Below are positions 24,107 through 33,323 of a stretch of DNA of 64,000 nt, in pieces (within the stretch, counting starts at the first letter, position 1; every line of letters starts with the position of its first letter). The notes under the pieces are model-generated. The model worked only from the letters and a program-made list of their open reading frames with translations, did not search any database and was not told the DNA's origin. Both the position numbers and the translations under genes were made by a program. Origin of the DNA: Bradyrhizobium sediminis (GTDB lineage Bacteria > Pseudomonadota > Alphaproteobacteria > Rhizobiales > Xanthobacteraceae); assembly GCF_018736105.1 (NCBI RefSeq), contig NZ_CP076135.1, positions 1,238,001 to 1,302,000 of the forward strand, read 5' to 3'.

Positions 24107-24652
24107 ATGCTGACGCCGGCTGAGTTGGTCTGGCTGATTGCCGCCGTTGCCAAGGGGGATCAGGCCGCTTTCGAGCGGCTCTACGCGGCGACGCGCGCGA
24201 AACTCTTCGGCGTGGTGCTGCGTATCTTGCGGCGACAGGATCTCGCCGAGGAGGTGCTCCAGGAGGCTTACGTCAGGATCTGGAACGGCGCCGGGCAATT
24301 CAATCCCGGCCTGTCGTCGCCGATCACGTGGATGGCGTCGATCGCCCGCAACCGGGCCATCGACATCGTGCGCAAGCGCAGCGAAGTCTCGATCGAAGAG
24401 GAGCCGTCGGCCATGGAAGTGGCCGCCGACAGCCCGGATCCGCTGGCGCGCCGGGAGATGACGGAGGAGCTGAAGCGACTCCTGGAATGCGTCGGCCGGC
24501 TCGAGCCGGACCGGCAGAAGCTGGTGCTGCTGGCCTATTACAACGGCTGGAGCCGCGAGCAGCTGGCGGCGAAGTTCGAGACGCCGGTGAATACGGTGAA
24601 GACATGGCTGCGCCGCAGCATGATGGATATCCGGGAGTGTCTCGGTCTTTAG
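24107..24652 (+). CDS. ECF-type RNA polymerase sigma factor
   Basis: A 181-aa sigma-70 family protein with region 2 (AAFERLYAATRAKLFGVVLRILRRQDLAEEVLQEAYVRIW, ITWMASIARNRAIDIVRKR) and region 4 (LEPDRQKLVLLAYYNGWSREQLAAKFETPVNTVKTWLRR). Regions 1 and 3 are missing, as in ECF factors. The next gene, 33 bases on, encodes a membrane anti-sigma factor, so the pair resembles SigK/RskA systems in which signal-driven release of the sigma factor activates a small regulon, often including its own promoter. The inducing signal is not visible. Confidence 0.92.
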   Translation: MLTPAELVWLIAAVAKGDQAAFERLYAATRAKLFGVVLRILRRQDLAEEVLQEAYVRIWNGAGQFNPGLSSPITWMASIARNRAIDIVRKRSEVSIEEEPSAMEVAADSPDPLARREMTEELKRLLECVGRLEPDRQKLVLLAYYNGWSREQLAAKFETPVNTVKTWLRRSMMDIRECLGL

Positions 24653-24685
24653 AGGATTTGGGCTTTAGGAGATCTTGGACTTTAG

Positions 24686-25564
24686 ATGATGGCCTACAGC
24701 GAAGACCATATCGCGCTCGCCGCGGAATATGCCCTCGGCACCCTCGATGCCGACGAGCGCGCGCAGGTCGAGACCATGATGTCCGTCGACAAGGACTTCA
24801 CGGCGATGGTCGAGGCGTGGCAGCAGAAGCTCGGCGTCCTCAACCAGATGGTCGGATCGATCGAGCCGAGGCCCGAGGTCTGGGACAAGATCAAGACCGC
24901 GATAGGACATTCCGAGCCGCAGTCGCCGCTGGTGCTTCCCGAAGCGCCGCCACCGCCGGCGGCGCCCGAGGTCAGCGCGCCCGCTGCACCCGTCGACACC
25001 TCCAACGTCATCCGGCTGTCCGCACAGGCCCGGCGCTGGCGCAACATCGCGACGCTCACGACCGCGATGGCCGCGGCATTGGTGGCGATGATCGCGACCC
25101 AGCTTTACCAGCCGGATCTGCTGCCCGACGGCCTGCGCCCGAAGGTGCGGACCCGGGTCGTCGAAGTGAAGACGCCGGTTGCCCCGACGCCGTCGGCGCA
25201 ATATGTCGCCCTGCTGCAGAAGGACAGCGGCTCGCCCGCCTTCATCCTCACGGTAGACGGCACCACCAAGAACTTCACGGTGCGCCGGGTCGGCGCGACC
25301 CCCGAGCCCGGCAAGAGCTATGAGCTGTGGCTGGTTTCCGACAAGCTGCAGCGGCCGCGTTCGCTGGGCGTGATCGGCGGCAACGATTTCACGATGCGGC
25401 CGGCGCTGGCGTCCTACGACACCGACACGGTGAACAAGGCGACCTATGCCGTGACGGTCGAGCCGGAAGGCGGCTCGCCGACCGGCGTCGCCACCGGCCC
25501 GATCGTGTTTACCGGCAAGCTGATCGAGAGCGTGCCGCCGGCGGCACCCGCGCCGCCGCGCTAG
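24686..25564 (+). CDS. Membrane anti-sigma factor (RskA type)
   Basis: A 292-aa protein. An N-terminal cytoplasmic anti-sigma domain (HIALAAEYALGTLDADERAQVETMMSVDKDF) is followed by a Pro/Ala linker, one transmembrane helix (about 114-133, IATLTTAMAAALVAMIATQLY) and a periplasmic RskA domain (GKSYELWLVSDKLQRPRSLGVI, NKATYAVTVEPEGGSPTGVATGPIVFTGKL). There is no HxxxCxxC zinc motif. Two ATGs lie in tandem at 24686 and 24689. Directly downstream of its sigma factor, with which it should form an inhibitory complex at the membrane. Confidence 0.9.
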   Translation: MMAYSEDHIALAAEYALGTLDADERAQVETMMSVDKDFTAMVEAWQQKLGVLNQMVGSIEPRPEVWDKIKTAIGHSEPQSPLVLPEAPPPPAAPEVSAPAAPVDTSNVIRLSAQARRWRNIATLTTAMAAALVAMIATQLYQPDLLPDGLRPKVRTRVVEVKTPVAPTPSAQYVALLQKDSGSPAFILTVDGTTKNFTVRRVGATPEPGKSYELWLVSDKLQRPRSLGVIGGNDFTMRPALASYDTDTVNKATYAVTVEPEGGSPTGVATGPIVFTGKLIESVPPAAPAPPR

Positions 25565-25901
25565 AAGCGACGAAGTCCTTTGCAGACCTGCGTCGCGGGT
25601 CATGGCGGACTGCTTCGCGCCCGCGGTCGGTGATGTCCGCTATCAGGGATAAAGTGGAGATCGGGCGTTTGCCCAGACGCGGCCCCAAGCCCGGTTGTGG
25701 CACATTTGAGATTTGACGGCCCATCCTGAGAATGTCCGTTTACCGGGGGTAGATCGGAAGTGGCTGGCCCAAGGTCGAAACGACGCGATGACCCTGAGCG
25801 GACATTCGCTCTCTGTTGTTAAAATGCCGGATCAGCGGCGCTTGCAATTGTGCCGGATCGCGGCCTGAATGGCGTGGTCAACACTACGCCAAGGAGCACA
25901 A
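25565..25901. other. 337-base gap, no gene recognised
   Basis: Nothing coding is evident between the anti-sigma gene and the ligase gene. ATGTCCGCT (about 25632) and AGCGGACAT (about 25797) form a wide inverted pair, and GAATGTCCGTTTACC lies between; such GTCCGCT words are frequent in intergenic relics of this group. AAGGAGC just before 25902 is the ribosome site of the next gene. Confidence 0.4.
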
Positions 25902-27323
25902 ATGGGTTTCGTCGATACGCTGCTCTACCATGCTCGTGTCGAGCCTGAACGGCCTGCCGTTGTCCTCGTCGACCGGGTCGTAACCTACGGCATGCTGGCG
26001 CGCGTGTTGAGAGCGATCGAAATACGGCTCGCGCAGGCGGAACTCGCCAAGGGTGATGTCGTCGGCATCCGTGTCGGTAATCCCACGCGACATCTTGCCA
26101 TGCTCATCGCCCTTCAACGCTCAGGATTGGTATCGGTCGCGTTGGGGGACGACGTGAGCGTGACGGCAGCGCTGCCTCTTAAGGCGATCGCATCGGAGCG
26201 GATCGAGCCTCCCCGCCCTGGCGTGAAGCAGTTCCTCGTCACGGACGATTGGTTCGCCGGCGGGGCGGACATGGCGACGCCGCGACCGCCGGTGTTCGAC
26301 GATGACGATGAATGCTGCATCATGATGTCCTCGGGCACGACCGGACGACCGAAGCCGGTCTGGCTGTCGCCGGGAGTGCTGGAGCAGTGGATTTCCCAGT
26401 TGACGATGTCGATGGCCGGCGGAAACTTCGAGATCGTAATGTGCGGTATGAGCGTTGCTGGCGCCTGGGGCTACGCGGTCGCCCTGACAGCGCTTTGGGG
26501 CGGAAAGACGTTGCTGCTCTCGGACGTGGCCCGGGAGACGCTGCATATGATCTCGCTCTATCGCGCCGAATATCTGGTGTGTTCGGGGCATCAGTTGCGG
26601 ATGCTGGTCGAATGCCAGAACGAGCACTTCGTACCATGTGGCTCGCTGCGCCACATCGAGGTCGGCGGCAGTCTCTTGACGTCCGAACTTGTAGCCACCG
26701 CTCGGGCAAAGCTCGGCGGGCGTATTATTTCGGAATATGGCACGACCGAGGCTGGGCAAATCGCCCGGTCGCCGGTGGACCGGCTGCCGGCGGTTGAGGG
26801 CGCGGTCGGCCAAGTGCTGCCCTGGGCCACTATCGAGGCATTGGACGGGGCCGGGCGGGCGCTACCGCAGGGTCATGAGGGAATCCTGCGATTGCGGTCG
26901 ACGGCACAGGGACGCTGGGAGGACATAGGCCATCGAAACGCATCGGACGCTGGAGAGCGTTGGTTCTATCCGGGAGACGTCGGCTTCGTGAGGCCCGATG
27001 GCTGCCTGGTGATCACGGGACGCGTGGGCGATCTCATCAACATCGGAGGGGTCAAGATAGCCCCTGATAGGATCGAGCAGGTGCTCCTGGCGCACCCGCA
27101 GGTGAAAGACGCGGGTGTGACCAGCTTTGCGGGCGCCGGCGGACTGGAAGAGGTCAGGGCGGCGGTCGTCCTGCGCGAACCCGTGGAAAGCGAGGAGCTG
27201 ATCGCGTTCTGCGCAGCGCGACTCATCGACGGGACGCCGCGGCTTATCCGGACCGTCGACGAAATTCCCCGCAATGTCGGCGGCAAGATAGTCCGTGAGC
27301 GAGTGAGGGATTTGCTGACCTGA
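25902..27323 (+). CDS. AMP-forming acyl-CoA synthetase-like enzyme (ANL superfamily)
   Basis: A 473-aa adenylating enzyme with the P-loop-like MSSGTTGRPKPVWLSP, the core ISEYGTTEAG, the hinge ITGRVGDLINIGGVKIAPDRIE and the C-terminal PRNVGGKIVRERV with the catalytic Lys. All steps of carboxylate adenylation therefore look possible. It is somewhat shorter than typical CoA ligases (about 500-550). The carboxylate cannot be told. ATG 25902 has AAGGAGC upstream, so the 11-codon extension from 25869 is rejected. No carrier protein or CoA-pathway gene is adjacent. Confidence 0.85.
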   Translation: MGFVDTLLYHARVEPERPAVVLVDRVVTYGMLARVLRAIEIRLAQAELAKGDVVGIRVGNPTRHLAMLIALQRSGLVSVALGDDVSVTAALPLKAIASERIEPPRPGVKQFLVTDDWFAGGADMATPRPPVFDDDDECCIMMSSGTTGRPKPVWLSPGVLEQWISQLTMSMAGGNFEIVMCGMSVAGAWGYAVALTALWGGKTLLLSDVARETLHMISLYRAEYLVCSGHQLRMLVECQNEHFVPCGSLRHIEVGGSLLTSELVATARAKLGGRIISEYGTTEAGQIARSPVDRLPAVEGAVGQVLPWATIEALDGAGRALPQGHEGILRLRSTAQGRWEDIGHRNASDAGERWFYPGDVGFVRPDGCLVITGRVGDLINIGGVKIAPDRIEQVLLAHPQVKDAGVTSFAGAGGLEEVRAAVVLREPVESEELIAFCAARLIDGTPRLIRTVDEIPRNVGGKIVRERVRDLLT

Positions 27324-27489
27324 TTCACCGAATGACGGCAAAATAATCTATATCCATTTTCCGTCTGTATTAAAATTGCAACACTCACGGGTATTCCTCA
27401 TTCGGCAAGATTATTGGCGGCGTAACCGATTGAATTCCAAGGGCGGCAGGTATCACTTATCGCGGTAATGGCTAGCGGCGGAGGCAGAT

Positions 27490-28209
27490 ATGCGCGCGGA
27501 GTATCTAACATCGGTGGCTGCGGTCGCCCTGCTCAGCATTGGCGCGGCTTCCGCGGCCGACCTGCCTGTGAAGGCGTTGCCTCCCGCCGCACCTGTTTTT
27601 AGCTGGACCGGTTTTTATGTCGGCGCAAACATCGGCGGCGTACGCGCCGACAACAGCAGTCAGGAAATTGGTCCAAATTTCTGGTTCGACTTCCCGGCCC
27701 ACCCTGTTTATGGCGCCAGCGCCACCGGCGCGATCGGCGGCATCCAGGCCGGGTACAATTGGCAATTCCGGCAGCTCGTATTGGGCGTCGAGGGCGACCT
27801 ATCTTTGGCGTCGGCCGACGCCACCACCCCTCACGTAACGTCCTTTAACACTGGGTTGGCTCAAACAGCGAGTCTGACGGGACTCGCGACCTTGCGTGGG
27901 CGGGCGGGCTTCGCGCTCGACAACGCCCTGATTTACTTGACCGCTGGCGTCGCCACGGGGCGCATCCACGACCGGGTGATCGAGCCGGGACAGCCCAACA
28001 TCGTCTTTGACACCAGCGGTTGGCGCACTGGATGGACCGCGGGTGGTGGTGTCGAATACGCGGTCGCCAAAAACTGGACCGTTAAGGCTGAGGCGCTTTA
28101 TGTTGACTTTGGCAACACCGATGCGCCGATGCTAGTCGACAATACCTACCGTTTCCGCTTCAAGGACACGGCGACCATCGGTCGCGTCGGCTTCAATTTC
28201 AAGTTCTGA
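27490..28209 (+). CDS. Outer-membrane beta-barrel protein (Omp31/Omp25 type)
   Basis: A 239-aa protein. A signal peptide ends at ASA-ADLPVKA, followed by the Pro-rich PPAAPVFSWTGFYVGANIGG that opens this rhizobial small porin-like family. Alternating strand patterns follow (GGIQAGYNWQFRQLVLGVEGDLS, LRGRAGFALDNALIYLTAGVA, WTAGGGVEYAVAKNWTVKAEALYVDFG). It ends in IGRVGFNFKF, with the terminal Phe of BAM-inserted barrels. A single gene with its own terminator 33 bases downstream. Probably a structural outer-membrane protein. Confidence 0.92.
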   Translation: MRAEYLTSVAAVALLSIGAASAADLPVKALPPAAPVFSWTGFYVGANIGGVRADNSSQEIGPNFWFDFPAHPVYGASATGAIGGIQAGYNWQFRQLVLGVEGDLSLASADATTPHVTSFNTGLAQTASLTGLATLRGRAGFALDNALIYLTAGVATGRIHDRVIEPGQPNIVFDTSGWRTGWTAGGGVEYAVAKNWTVKAEALYVDFGNTDAPMLVDNTYRFRFKDTATIGRVGFNFKF

Positions 28210-28241
28210 TCTGCGTCTACGACCATCAGAATAGAATTGAG

Positions 28242-28266
28242 AGCCGCCTTCGGGCGGCTTTTTCTT
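28242..28266 (+). terminator. Terminator of the beta-barrel gene
   Basis: AGCCGCC-TTCG-GGCGGCT followed by TTTTCTTT: a 7-bp stem with a stable UUCG loop and a U tract, 33 bases after the stop. Confidence 0.93.
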
Positions 28267-28328
28267 TGTGCAATTTGCACCTCGATGTCTGTTCATGAGG
28301 TTAAGCTGCGAATTGCGGGGGCCTCTGC

Positions 28329-29552
28329 TTAGAGACTTGCTCCCTCGATGATATTGCCGAACCGAATATAGCCCTGTCCCTCCCAGCGTTGCAGTTGCAT
28401 CTGCTGCAGCGGACGGTGGTTGGTCGGGCTGGTGTTGACACGGACACCCGGCAACAGCGTTGGAACTTCGACATTCCGGAGATTGTTGGCCTCCCGCATG
28501 ATGCTTTCTCTGGCAAAATTTCCATTGCACTGCTCAAGCAACCTGCGCAGCACGGAAGTAACCGTGTACGCATAGACATTGAGGAACTCCTTCGGGTTCC
28601 CGTCGCTGAAGTACTTCGCCATGAATTTCAAGTAGTTTTTCATCCCGGCGTCGTCGGTCCATGCTGGATCAGACGGATCCTTGAGGTACACCGAGGTGAT
28701 CAGGCCCTGGGCACGCTCGGGCCCGACGGGAATGATCGTGGAAGATGCCGATGCCGCGCCGCTGGTCACGAAATGCATCGGCTTCCAGTCAAGTTCGTAG
28801 ACCTTGCGGATCGCTTGCGCGGCAAATTTTGCGGTGACGCCGGAAATAAGAACATCGGCGTTGCTCGCGCGTAAGGTGACAATTTGTGAATCGATCGTCG
28901 GATCGGTGAATTCGTAGGAAACCGCCTTCACGAGAGTTTCATATCGATCGCCCAAGACGTCACGCAGGCCGTTGACGAAATCCTTGCCGAGATCGTCATT
29001 CTGATACAGCAAAGCAAACTTGGCGCCCGGCTTCTGACTTAATGCGTATTTGGCAAAAATCTGGGCTTCGCTCCTGGAGCTCGGCGGAAAGCCCATGGTC
29101 CACGGATAGGTCTGGTAATCACCCCACTTGTCGCCGTTCACTGTCAGGAGAAGGTGAGGCACCTTGTTTAAGTTGATGTACTTGACCACCGCTGAATTCG
29201 GCGCTGTTCCCAGCATGGAAAACAGAAAAGCGACGTTGTCGCTTTCGATCAGCCGTCGCGTTTGCTCGACTGTTTTCGCCGGGTTGAAGGCGTCATCATA
29301 ATAGATGAAATTGATCTTGCGGCCAGCGATACCGCCCTGGTCGTTCATCATCCGGAAATAGGCATCCGAGCATTTCGCGATGGTACCCATCCCAGAGGCT
29401 GGGCCACTCAGCGACGTGGTGGATCCGATCTTGATCTCGGTGGCGGTAACTCCCGGAGTATCTTGAGCACGTGATGTGCGGGTACCGGCCAGAGCCATAG
29501 CACTGGCCGCGGCCATGCCAGCCAAAAGGGAACGACGGTTGAACGAAGTCAT
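28329..29552 (-). CDS. ABC transporter periplasmic substrate-binding protein (branched-chain amino acid type)
   Basis: A 407-aa type I binding protein with a twin-arginine-like signal (FNRRSLLAGMAAASAMALAG, cleavage near SRA-QDT), ITEIKIG-like first strand (VTATEIKIGSTTSLSGPASGMG) and NLNKVPHLLLTVNGDKWGDYQTYPWTMGF. The family binds amino acids, amides or aromatic acids. No permease or ATPase gene is adjacent, so it is an orphan or works with a remote transporter. ATG 29552 follows GGGAGGAAAGC. It converges with the beta-barrel gene. Confidence 0.9.
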   Translation of the reverse strand: MTSFNRRSLLAGMAAASAMALAGTRTSRAQDTPGVTATEIKIGSTTSLSGPASGMGTIAKCSDAYFRMMNDQGGIAGRKINFIYYDDAFNPAKTVEQTRRLIESDNVAFLFSMLGTAPNSAVVKYINLNKVPHLLLTVNGDKWGDYQTYPWTMGFPPSSRSEAQIFAKYALSQKPGAKFALLYQNDDLGKDFVNGLRDVLGDRYETLVKAVSYEFTDPTIDSQIVTLRASNADVLISGVTAKFAAQAIRKVYELDWKPMHFVTSGAASASSTIIPVGPERAQGLITSVYLKDPSDPAWTDDAGMKNYLKFMAKYFSDGNPKEFLNVYAYTVTSVLRRLLEQCNGNFARESIMREANNLRNVEVPTLLPGVRVNTSPTNHRPLQQMQLQRWEGQGYIRFGNIIEGASL

Positions 29553-30568
29553 GCTTTCCTCCCAGGTTAGCCGAGTTCCCCCAGCTGTCCGCGGCATTCT
29601 CGAAGTGCTCGCCGCAGTATAGCGCTATCGGCACCGACATAGCACCCATCGACAAGTACATCATGGCCTGCACAGCCGCGGGCGTTACCGAGATCGTCAC
29701 GTAGCTGTTTTAGTTCGGGGCCTGTCACTGGGGCTGATCCTGCGCGCGCCTGTTGGCACTTTTCGGACATGGCTCTGCATCCGAGTTGAGTTCGTTGTGC
29801 CCAACTAGAGCGGACGTTTGCCGACGCGTCTCGCTTAATGGGTTCACGCCCTAACTACCCGCGCCGCCTGCATCGCAGTCGCAGCTAGCTGCTGATAGCC
29901 GAGGTGCACCAAATTGCTTTGCGGGCAGAGGCGCCCCTTCTGCTGTCCGTGGCTGCGGCAAGACAACCCGACGGGCAAAATTTCGCTTTCGTCGTCGGGC
30001 AAATCACTTTTAGGACTCCCGCCATCCTGTCCCCGAGGAAGGGGCGTTGGTCATCGTCACGAACGTTGGGATGGGATGCGGTGGACGCGGCGGCATCGTG
30101 CGCGCGATGGGATGGCAGGGCGGGCTTCACGGTCCGTGAGCGGTCACAGGGCGTGCTGACGAGCGGTGCTGAAGCGTACGGTAAAGTCGTGTGGTCCTGA
30201 CAGCCTCTGGGTTGGCGTCAAGTCTTGCGGAGGTGCGGAAAGCCCGACCGGGCCGAGGTGCCAAATTCCGTGAGGCGACGGAGACAACAAAGCCCGATTC
30301 TCCGGGGAGAGCGCGCAGTAAGCCGTAAAGCCATTGCGCAGGGAATGTCGGAGTGCCTCCGCTGCCCTGTGTGCTCGTGTGCGTTTTTTACTCGTGCATC
30401 TTGCACATGAGACCGCGGGTGCAGCGCGCATCCGGCATTCCCTGCTCCCTCTTTCGAGGGACAATGTCATGCAAACCTCGGGCGAAACGCGCCGCGAGAT
30501 CGCGAAACTGTGTTTGTGAGGTCATCGTGCGCGCAGGCGCCATATCCCCCACGCTGTCATCGCTTGGC

Positions 30569-30623
30569 AAAAGCGCAAAGCGCGTCTTCGCGCCACAAAA
30601 GCGCGAAGCGCGTCTTCGCGCCA
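30569..30623. repeat. Two tandem 27-bp GC-rich palindromic units
   Basis: Copies at 30569-30595 and 30597-30623 differ at one base and share AAGCGCGTCTTCGCGCCA. Each contains the hairpin GCGCG-TCTT-CGCGC, so the pair could form two adjacent stem-loops. Confidence 0.8.
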
Positions 30624-30631
30624 AGTGACCG

Positions 30632-30690
30632 GGCGACCCAGTATTCCGAAGCCGCCAGTCATCAACCGAGAAGTCCCGGAGTATTGGGTC
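30632..30690. repeat. Inverted repeat around GGCGACCCAGTATTCCG
   Basis: GGCGACCCAGTATTCCG at the left is answered by CGGAGTATTGGGTCGCC at the right, with two mismatches across 17 bases and about 25 bases between the arms. Part of the composite repeat block. Confidence 0.65.
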
Positions 30691-30732
30691 GCCGGTCAAG
30701 CCGGGCGCTGACGGCACGACTATCCCACAAAA

Positions 30733-30762
30733 AGAAAACGCCCGTGGGGAGCGGGCGTTTTC
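30733..30762 (-). terminator. Terminator of the 66-aa membrane protein gene
   Basis: On the minus strand AAAACGCCC-(GCTCCCCAC)-GGGCGTTTT is followed by CTTTTTG. It lies about 95 bases after the stop of the small gene at 30857. Confidence 0.8.
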
Positions 30763-30856
30763 CATAGTCAACTTGGGGGTAGTTGGGGTCTTCTAAATAT
30801 CCACGTGGCGACTTTGGGGGGCTGGTTAAAGAGCCGCGTGAATTCCGTGAATTCCG

Positions 30857-31057
30857 TTAGCGAACCGTCGAGGTGGTCGCGCTGGTGATCGCCACCGGCT
30901 TGCCGGCTTTGATGACGCGCGCGGTCTGGGTGTATCCTTCGTCTGACGTGGTTCGTGCCAAGACGCTGAAGCCCGCCACCGCGATACCAGCAACCAGCGC
31001 CACGACCACGATCTTCAGATGGGTCGAGCGATCTGCGCTGTAGATCGAATGGTTCAT
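30857..31057 (-). CDS. Small single-pass membrane protein, 66 aa
   Basis: MNHSIYSADRSTHLKIVVVALVAGIAVAGFSVLA: a short basic cytoplasmic start, one transmembrane helix (about 15-34), then a polar 30-residue tail ending AITSATTSTVR. AGGAGG lies 6 bases before the ATG, and a terminator follows the gene, so it is a well-formed single-gene unit despite its size. Proteins of this layout are frequent, unnamed members of Bradyrhizobium genomes. Function unknown. Confidence 0.75.
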   Translation of the reverse strand: MNHSIYSADRSTHLKIVVVALVAGIAVAGFSVLARTTSDEGYTQTARVIKAGKPVAITSATTSTVR

Positions 31058-31370
31058 GGAAGCCTCCTGCCGCCTTCCTGCTTACGGAATTTGTCTGGTG
31101 CATCCGCTGACAGGTTCAACGTCCTCGGACTGGAAACGTAGGGATTCGGCTTTTGGTTCCTAAGAGGCGATCACAAGGCAGTGAAAAGACTTGAACGCCC
31201 GCGATCGGGTTGCAGGGCAGCAATCGTCAAAATCGAAGATTATTAAATTACTGCAGTAGGTTATGGCTTTTACGCATCCCGCAGCGCGAAGGGACGATGA
31301 ATCGGCGCCGGCCAAGAAAACAGTTGCCTGTGGCGGAAAAGTCCATCCCTTCCGCACTGATTTGCGCCGC
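31058..31370. other. 313-base gap with a stem-loop at the ubiV end
   Basis: No gene is seen. GCGCCGC-TCAGT-GCGGCGC (31364-31382) is a perfect 7-bp stem whose loop holds the ubiV stop codon; without a U tract it is not a classical terminator. An AT-richer patch near 31230-31260 may be a promoter, but no clear elements could be assigned. Confidence 0.4.
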
Positions 31371-32300
31371 TCAGTGCGGCGCCGTGCCGGTGAGGGCGGT
31401 CCAGCCGTAGCCGGGGCGGCCGTGATGGAAACCGTTCGAGAACGGTGCATCGAGCGGCAGTTCCTCGAGGCAGGCCAACGCTTCCGCGACCGTCAGGTCG
31501 CCGTCGAGCACGCTGCGAAAGGTGGTCGCCACCCGGACCATGTCGCAGCTGTGCGGCGACAGCCGGTAGCGGGAAACGCCGGCAGCCTTCAGAGCCGGGA
31601 TCTCCTGGACCAGGTTCAGGTATTCCCACGACAAGGTCTGCACGCCGTTGGCGACAAGAAACGGCTTCCGCTCCAGCGTCGACAGCACCAGCCCGTCGGG
31701 ATCGTTCTCGCAGACGAACAGGCAGGTGTCCTTGGTGCGGCCGTGCGCCCGGGCGTGATAGCACCGCGCCGAGAGCGCCAGCGACTGGCGGCCGAACACC
31801 TGAACCTCGATCGTCACCTTCGCAGGTTCTGCGGCCGCGCAGATCACGCCGATCGCGGAAGACGGCAGTTCGATCGGCAGGCAGATATTCCGGGCGCCCT
31901 TGCCTGCGAGAAAGCGCAGGGTCTCCTCGTTATAGACGTTCATCAGCGGGCCGATGCAATGCGGTCGACCGCGCAAGTGGAACGCCGCCGAGGCATCGTT
32001 GGCTTCGACCAGATCCGACGTCCGCTCGCAGACGTCGCTGACCAGCCGACGATCGAGCCGCGAAGCGGTTTCGCCGAGGGTGGAATGCACCACGGTCTTG
32101 CCGGCCGCGCGGAGGCGTTCGGCAACCGCCTCGTAATGATCCCGGAACAGCGGCGCGCGCTTGGAGCAGATGGCTTCGCCGAGATAGACCACGGATACCG
32201 GCGCTTCGTCGGCGATCCGGAAATAGAAGTCGCGCCAGGTCTCGGGGGCCCAGTTGAACAGGTTCGGGCCAAGCGTCAGTTCGGTTCGCGCGCCGCTCAT
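31371..32300 (-). CDS. ubiV: UbiV, O2-independent ubiquinone hydroxylation protein (U32 family)
   Basis: A 309-aa peptidase-U32-family protein. It retains the UbiV cluster cysteines: one in GEAICSKRAP and C-X12-C-X3-C in RCYHARAHGRTKDTCLFVCENDPDG, the spacing described for the 4Fe-4S cluster of E. coli UbiV. With UbiU it hydroxylates the quinone ring without O2, probably using prephenate as oxygen donor. Last gene of ubiT-ubiU-ubiV, starting 6 bases after the ubiU stop. It implies ubiquinone production under anoxia, for example during denitrification or anaerobic phototrophy. Confidence 0.92.
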   Translation of the reverse strand: MSGARTELTLGPNLFNWAPETWRDFYFRIADEAPVSVVYLGEAICSKRAPLFRDHYEAVAERLRAAGKTVVHSTLGETASRLDRRLVSDVCERTSDLVEANDASAAFHLRGRPHCIGPLMNVYNEETLRFLAGKGARNICLPIELPSSAIGVICAAAEPAKVTIEVQVFGRQSLALSARCYHARAHGRTKDTCLFVCENDPDGLVLSTLERKPFLVANGVQTLSWEYLNLVQEIPALKAAGVSRYRLSPHSCDMVRVATTFRSVLDGDLTVAEALACLEELPLDAPFSNGFHHGRPGYGWTALTGTAPH

Positions 32301-32306
32301 GTCCGG

Positions 32307-33323
32307 TTATCTCCAGCTCTTGCTCTGAAAGGCGCCCTGGGTCTCCTTGTGGCCCTCGGTCAGCGCGATCAGGTCGGTCAGCGACGGTTGTTTGCCCGTC
32401 ATGATCTCGTCGACCGCCTTGCGAAAGGCGGCGACCACGGACCTGACATAGGCGCGGCTGCGCTGGCGTCCCTCGATCTTCAGGGCGGTGACCCCGGCGC
32501 GCATCAGATCGGGCAACAGCGCCGAGAGGTTCAGCGAGCGCGGCTCCTCGAAGGCGTAATAGGGCTCGGGCTGCGCCGAGCAGGAATACCGTCCCTTGCA
32601 GATGGTCGGATAGCCGCCGTTGTCGCCGCAGCCATAGCGGTCGATGACGAACGATCCGAGCTTCGTCGTCAGCGTGCCGTCGGCTTCTTCTTCATAGTGG
32701 ACGTCGGCCGCCGGCGAACACACGCCGTCCATGTTGGTCGAGACGCCGGTCACGTAATTGGTCAGGCTGCAGCGGCCCTCGGCCATCATGCCGATATTGC
32801 CGAACACGAACGCCTCGATCTCGCAAGGGATCTGCCGGTGAATGTCGGCGATCTCCGCCACCGTGAGGATGCGCGGCAGCACCACGCGCCTGACGTTGAA
32901 TTCCTCGCAGTGGAAGCGGATCGCCTCCGGCGACGACGCGCCGGCCTGCACCGACAGATGCAGGCGCAGTCGCGGATATTCGCGGGCGGCATAGGCCGCA
33001 ACCCCCATGTCGGCGACGATGATTGCATCCGCCGCGACGGAAGCCGCAACTGCAATGGCGTCCTTCCAGAGCTGGAACTGGCCGGCCGGGGGAAAGGTGT
33101 TGACGGCGAGCAGAACCTTGGCTCCGCGGCCATGGGCATAGTCGACCGATTTTCCGAGCTCGTCGGGCGAGAAATTCAGTCCGGGAAAGTTCCGCGCATT
33201 GGTCGCGTTCTGCAGGCCGCAATAGACGGCGTCGGCCCCGGCATCGACCGCGGTGCGCAGGCTCGCCGGCGTGCCGGCCGGACAGACCAGTTCGGGGCGG
33301 CGGGGGGCGACAGGGTCATTCAT
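32307..33323 (-). CDS. ubiU: UbiU, O2-independent ubiquinone hydroxylation protein (U32 family)
   Basis: A 338-aa U32 protein with ELVCPAGTPASLRTAVDAGADAVYCGL at the start, FGNIGMMAEGRCSLTNY (Cys185), then Cys202, Cys232 (YGCGDNGGYPT), Cys242 and Cys248 (ICKGRYSCSA), and the U32 segment ITALKIEGRQRSRAYV (read here as VTALKIEGRQRSRAYV). These supply the 4Fe-4S ligands. Partner of UbiV. Its start overlaps the ubiT stop by 8 bases, which suggests coupled translation. Confidence 0.93.
   Translation of the reverse strand: MNDPVAPRRPELVCPAGTPASLRTAVDAGADAVYCGLQNATNARNFPGLNFSPDELGKSVDYAHGRGAKVLLAVNTFPPAGQFQLWKDAIAVAASVAADAIIVADMGVAAYAAREYPRLRLHLSVQAGASSPEAIRFHCEEFNVRRVVLPRILTVAEIADIHRQIPCEIEAFVFGNIGMMAEGRCSLTNYVTGVSTNMDGVCSPAADVHYEEEADGTLTTKLGSFVIDRYGCGDNGGYPTICKGRYSCSAQPEPYYAFEEPRSLNLSALLPDLMRAGVTALKIEGRQRSRAYVRSVVAAFRKAVDEIMTGKQPSLTDLIALTEGHKETQGAFQSKSWR

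Larger units (their letters stand above)
29553..30856. other. 1.3-kb gene-free stretch made of repeat elements
   Basis: Open frames here have no family features. From about 29904 to 30530 the sequence has the look of a dispersed element: a CATTGCGCAGGGAATG arm near 30331 is answered by GGCATTCCCTGC near 30432, around CCGCGGGTGCAGCGCGCA. Then come a 28-bp tandem duplication (30569-30623), a long inverted repeat (30632-30690) and a terminator at 30733-30762. I recall similar blocks in Bradyrhizobium intergenic DNA, but could not verify this. Confidence 0.5.

Noticed and set aside
30569..30623. CRISPR-like repeat pair
   Set aside because: Only two copies with a one-base gap, palindromic units, no spacers and no cas genes.
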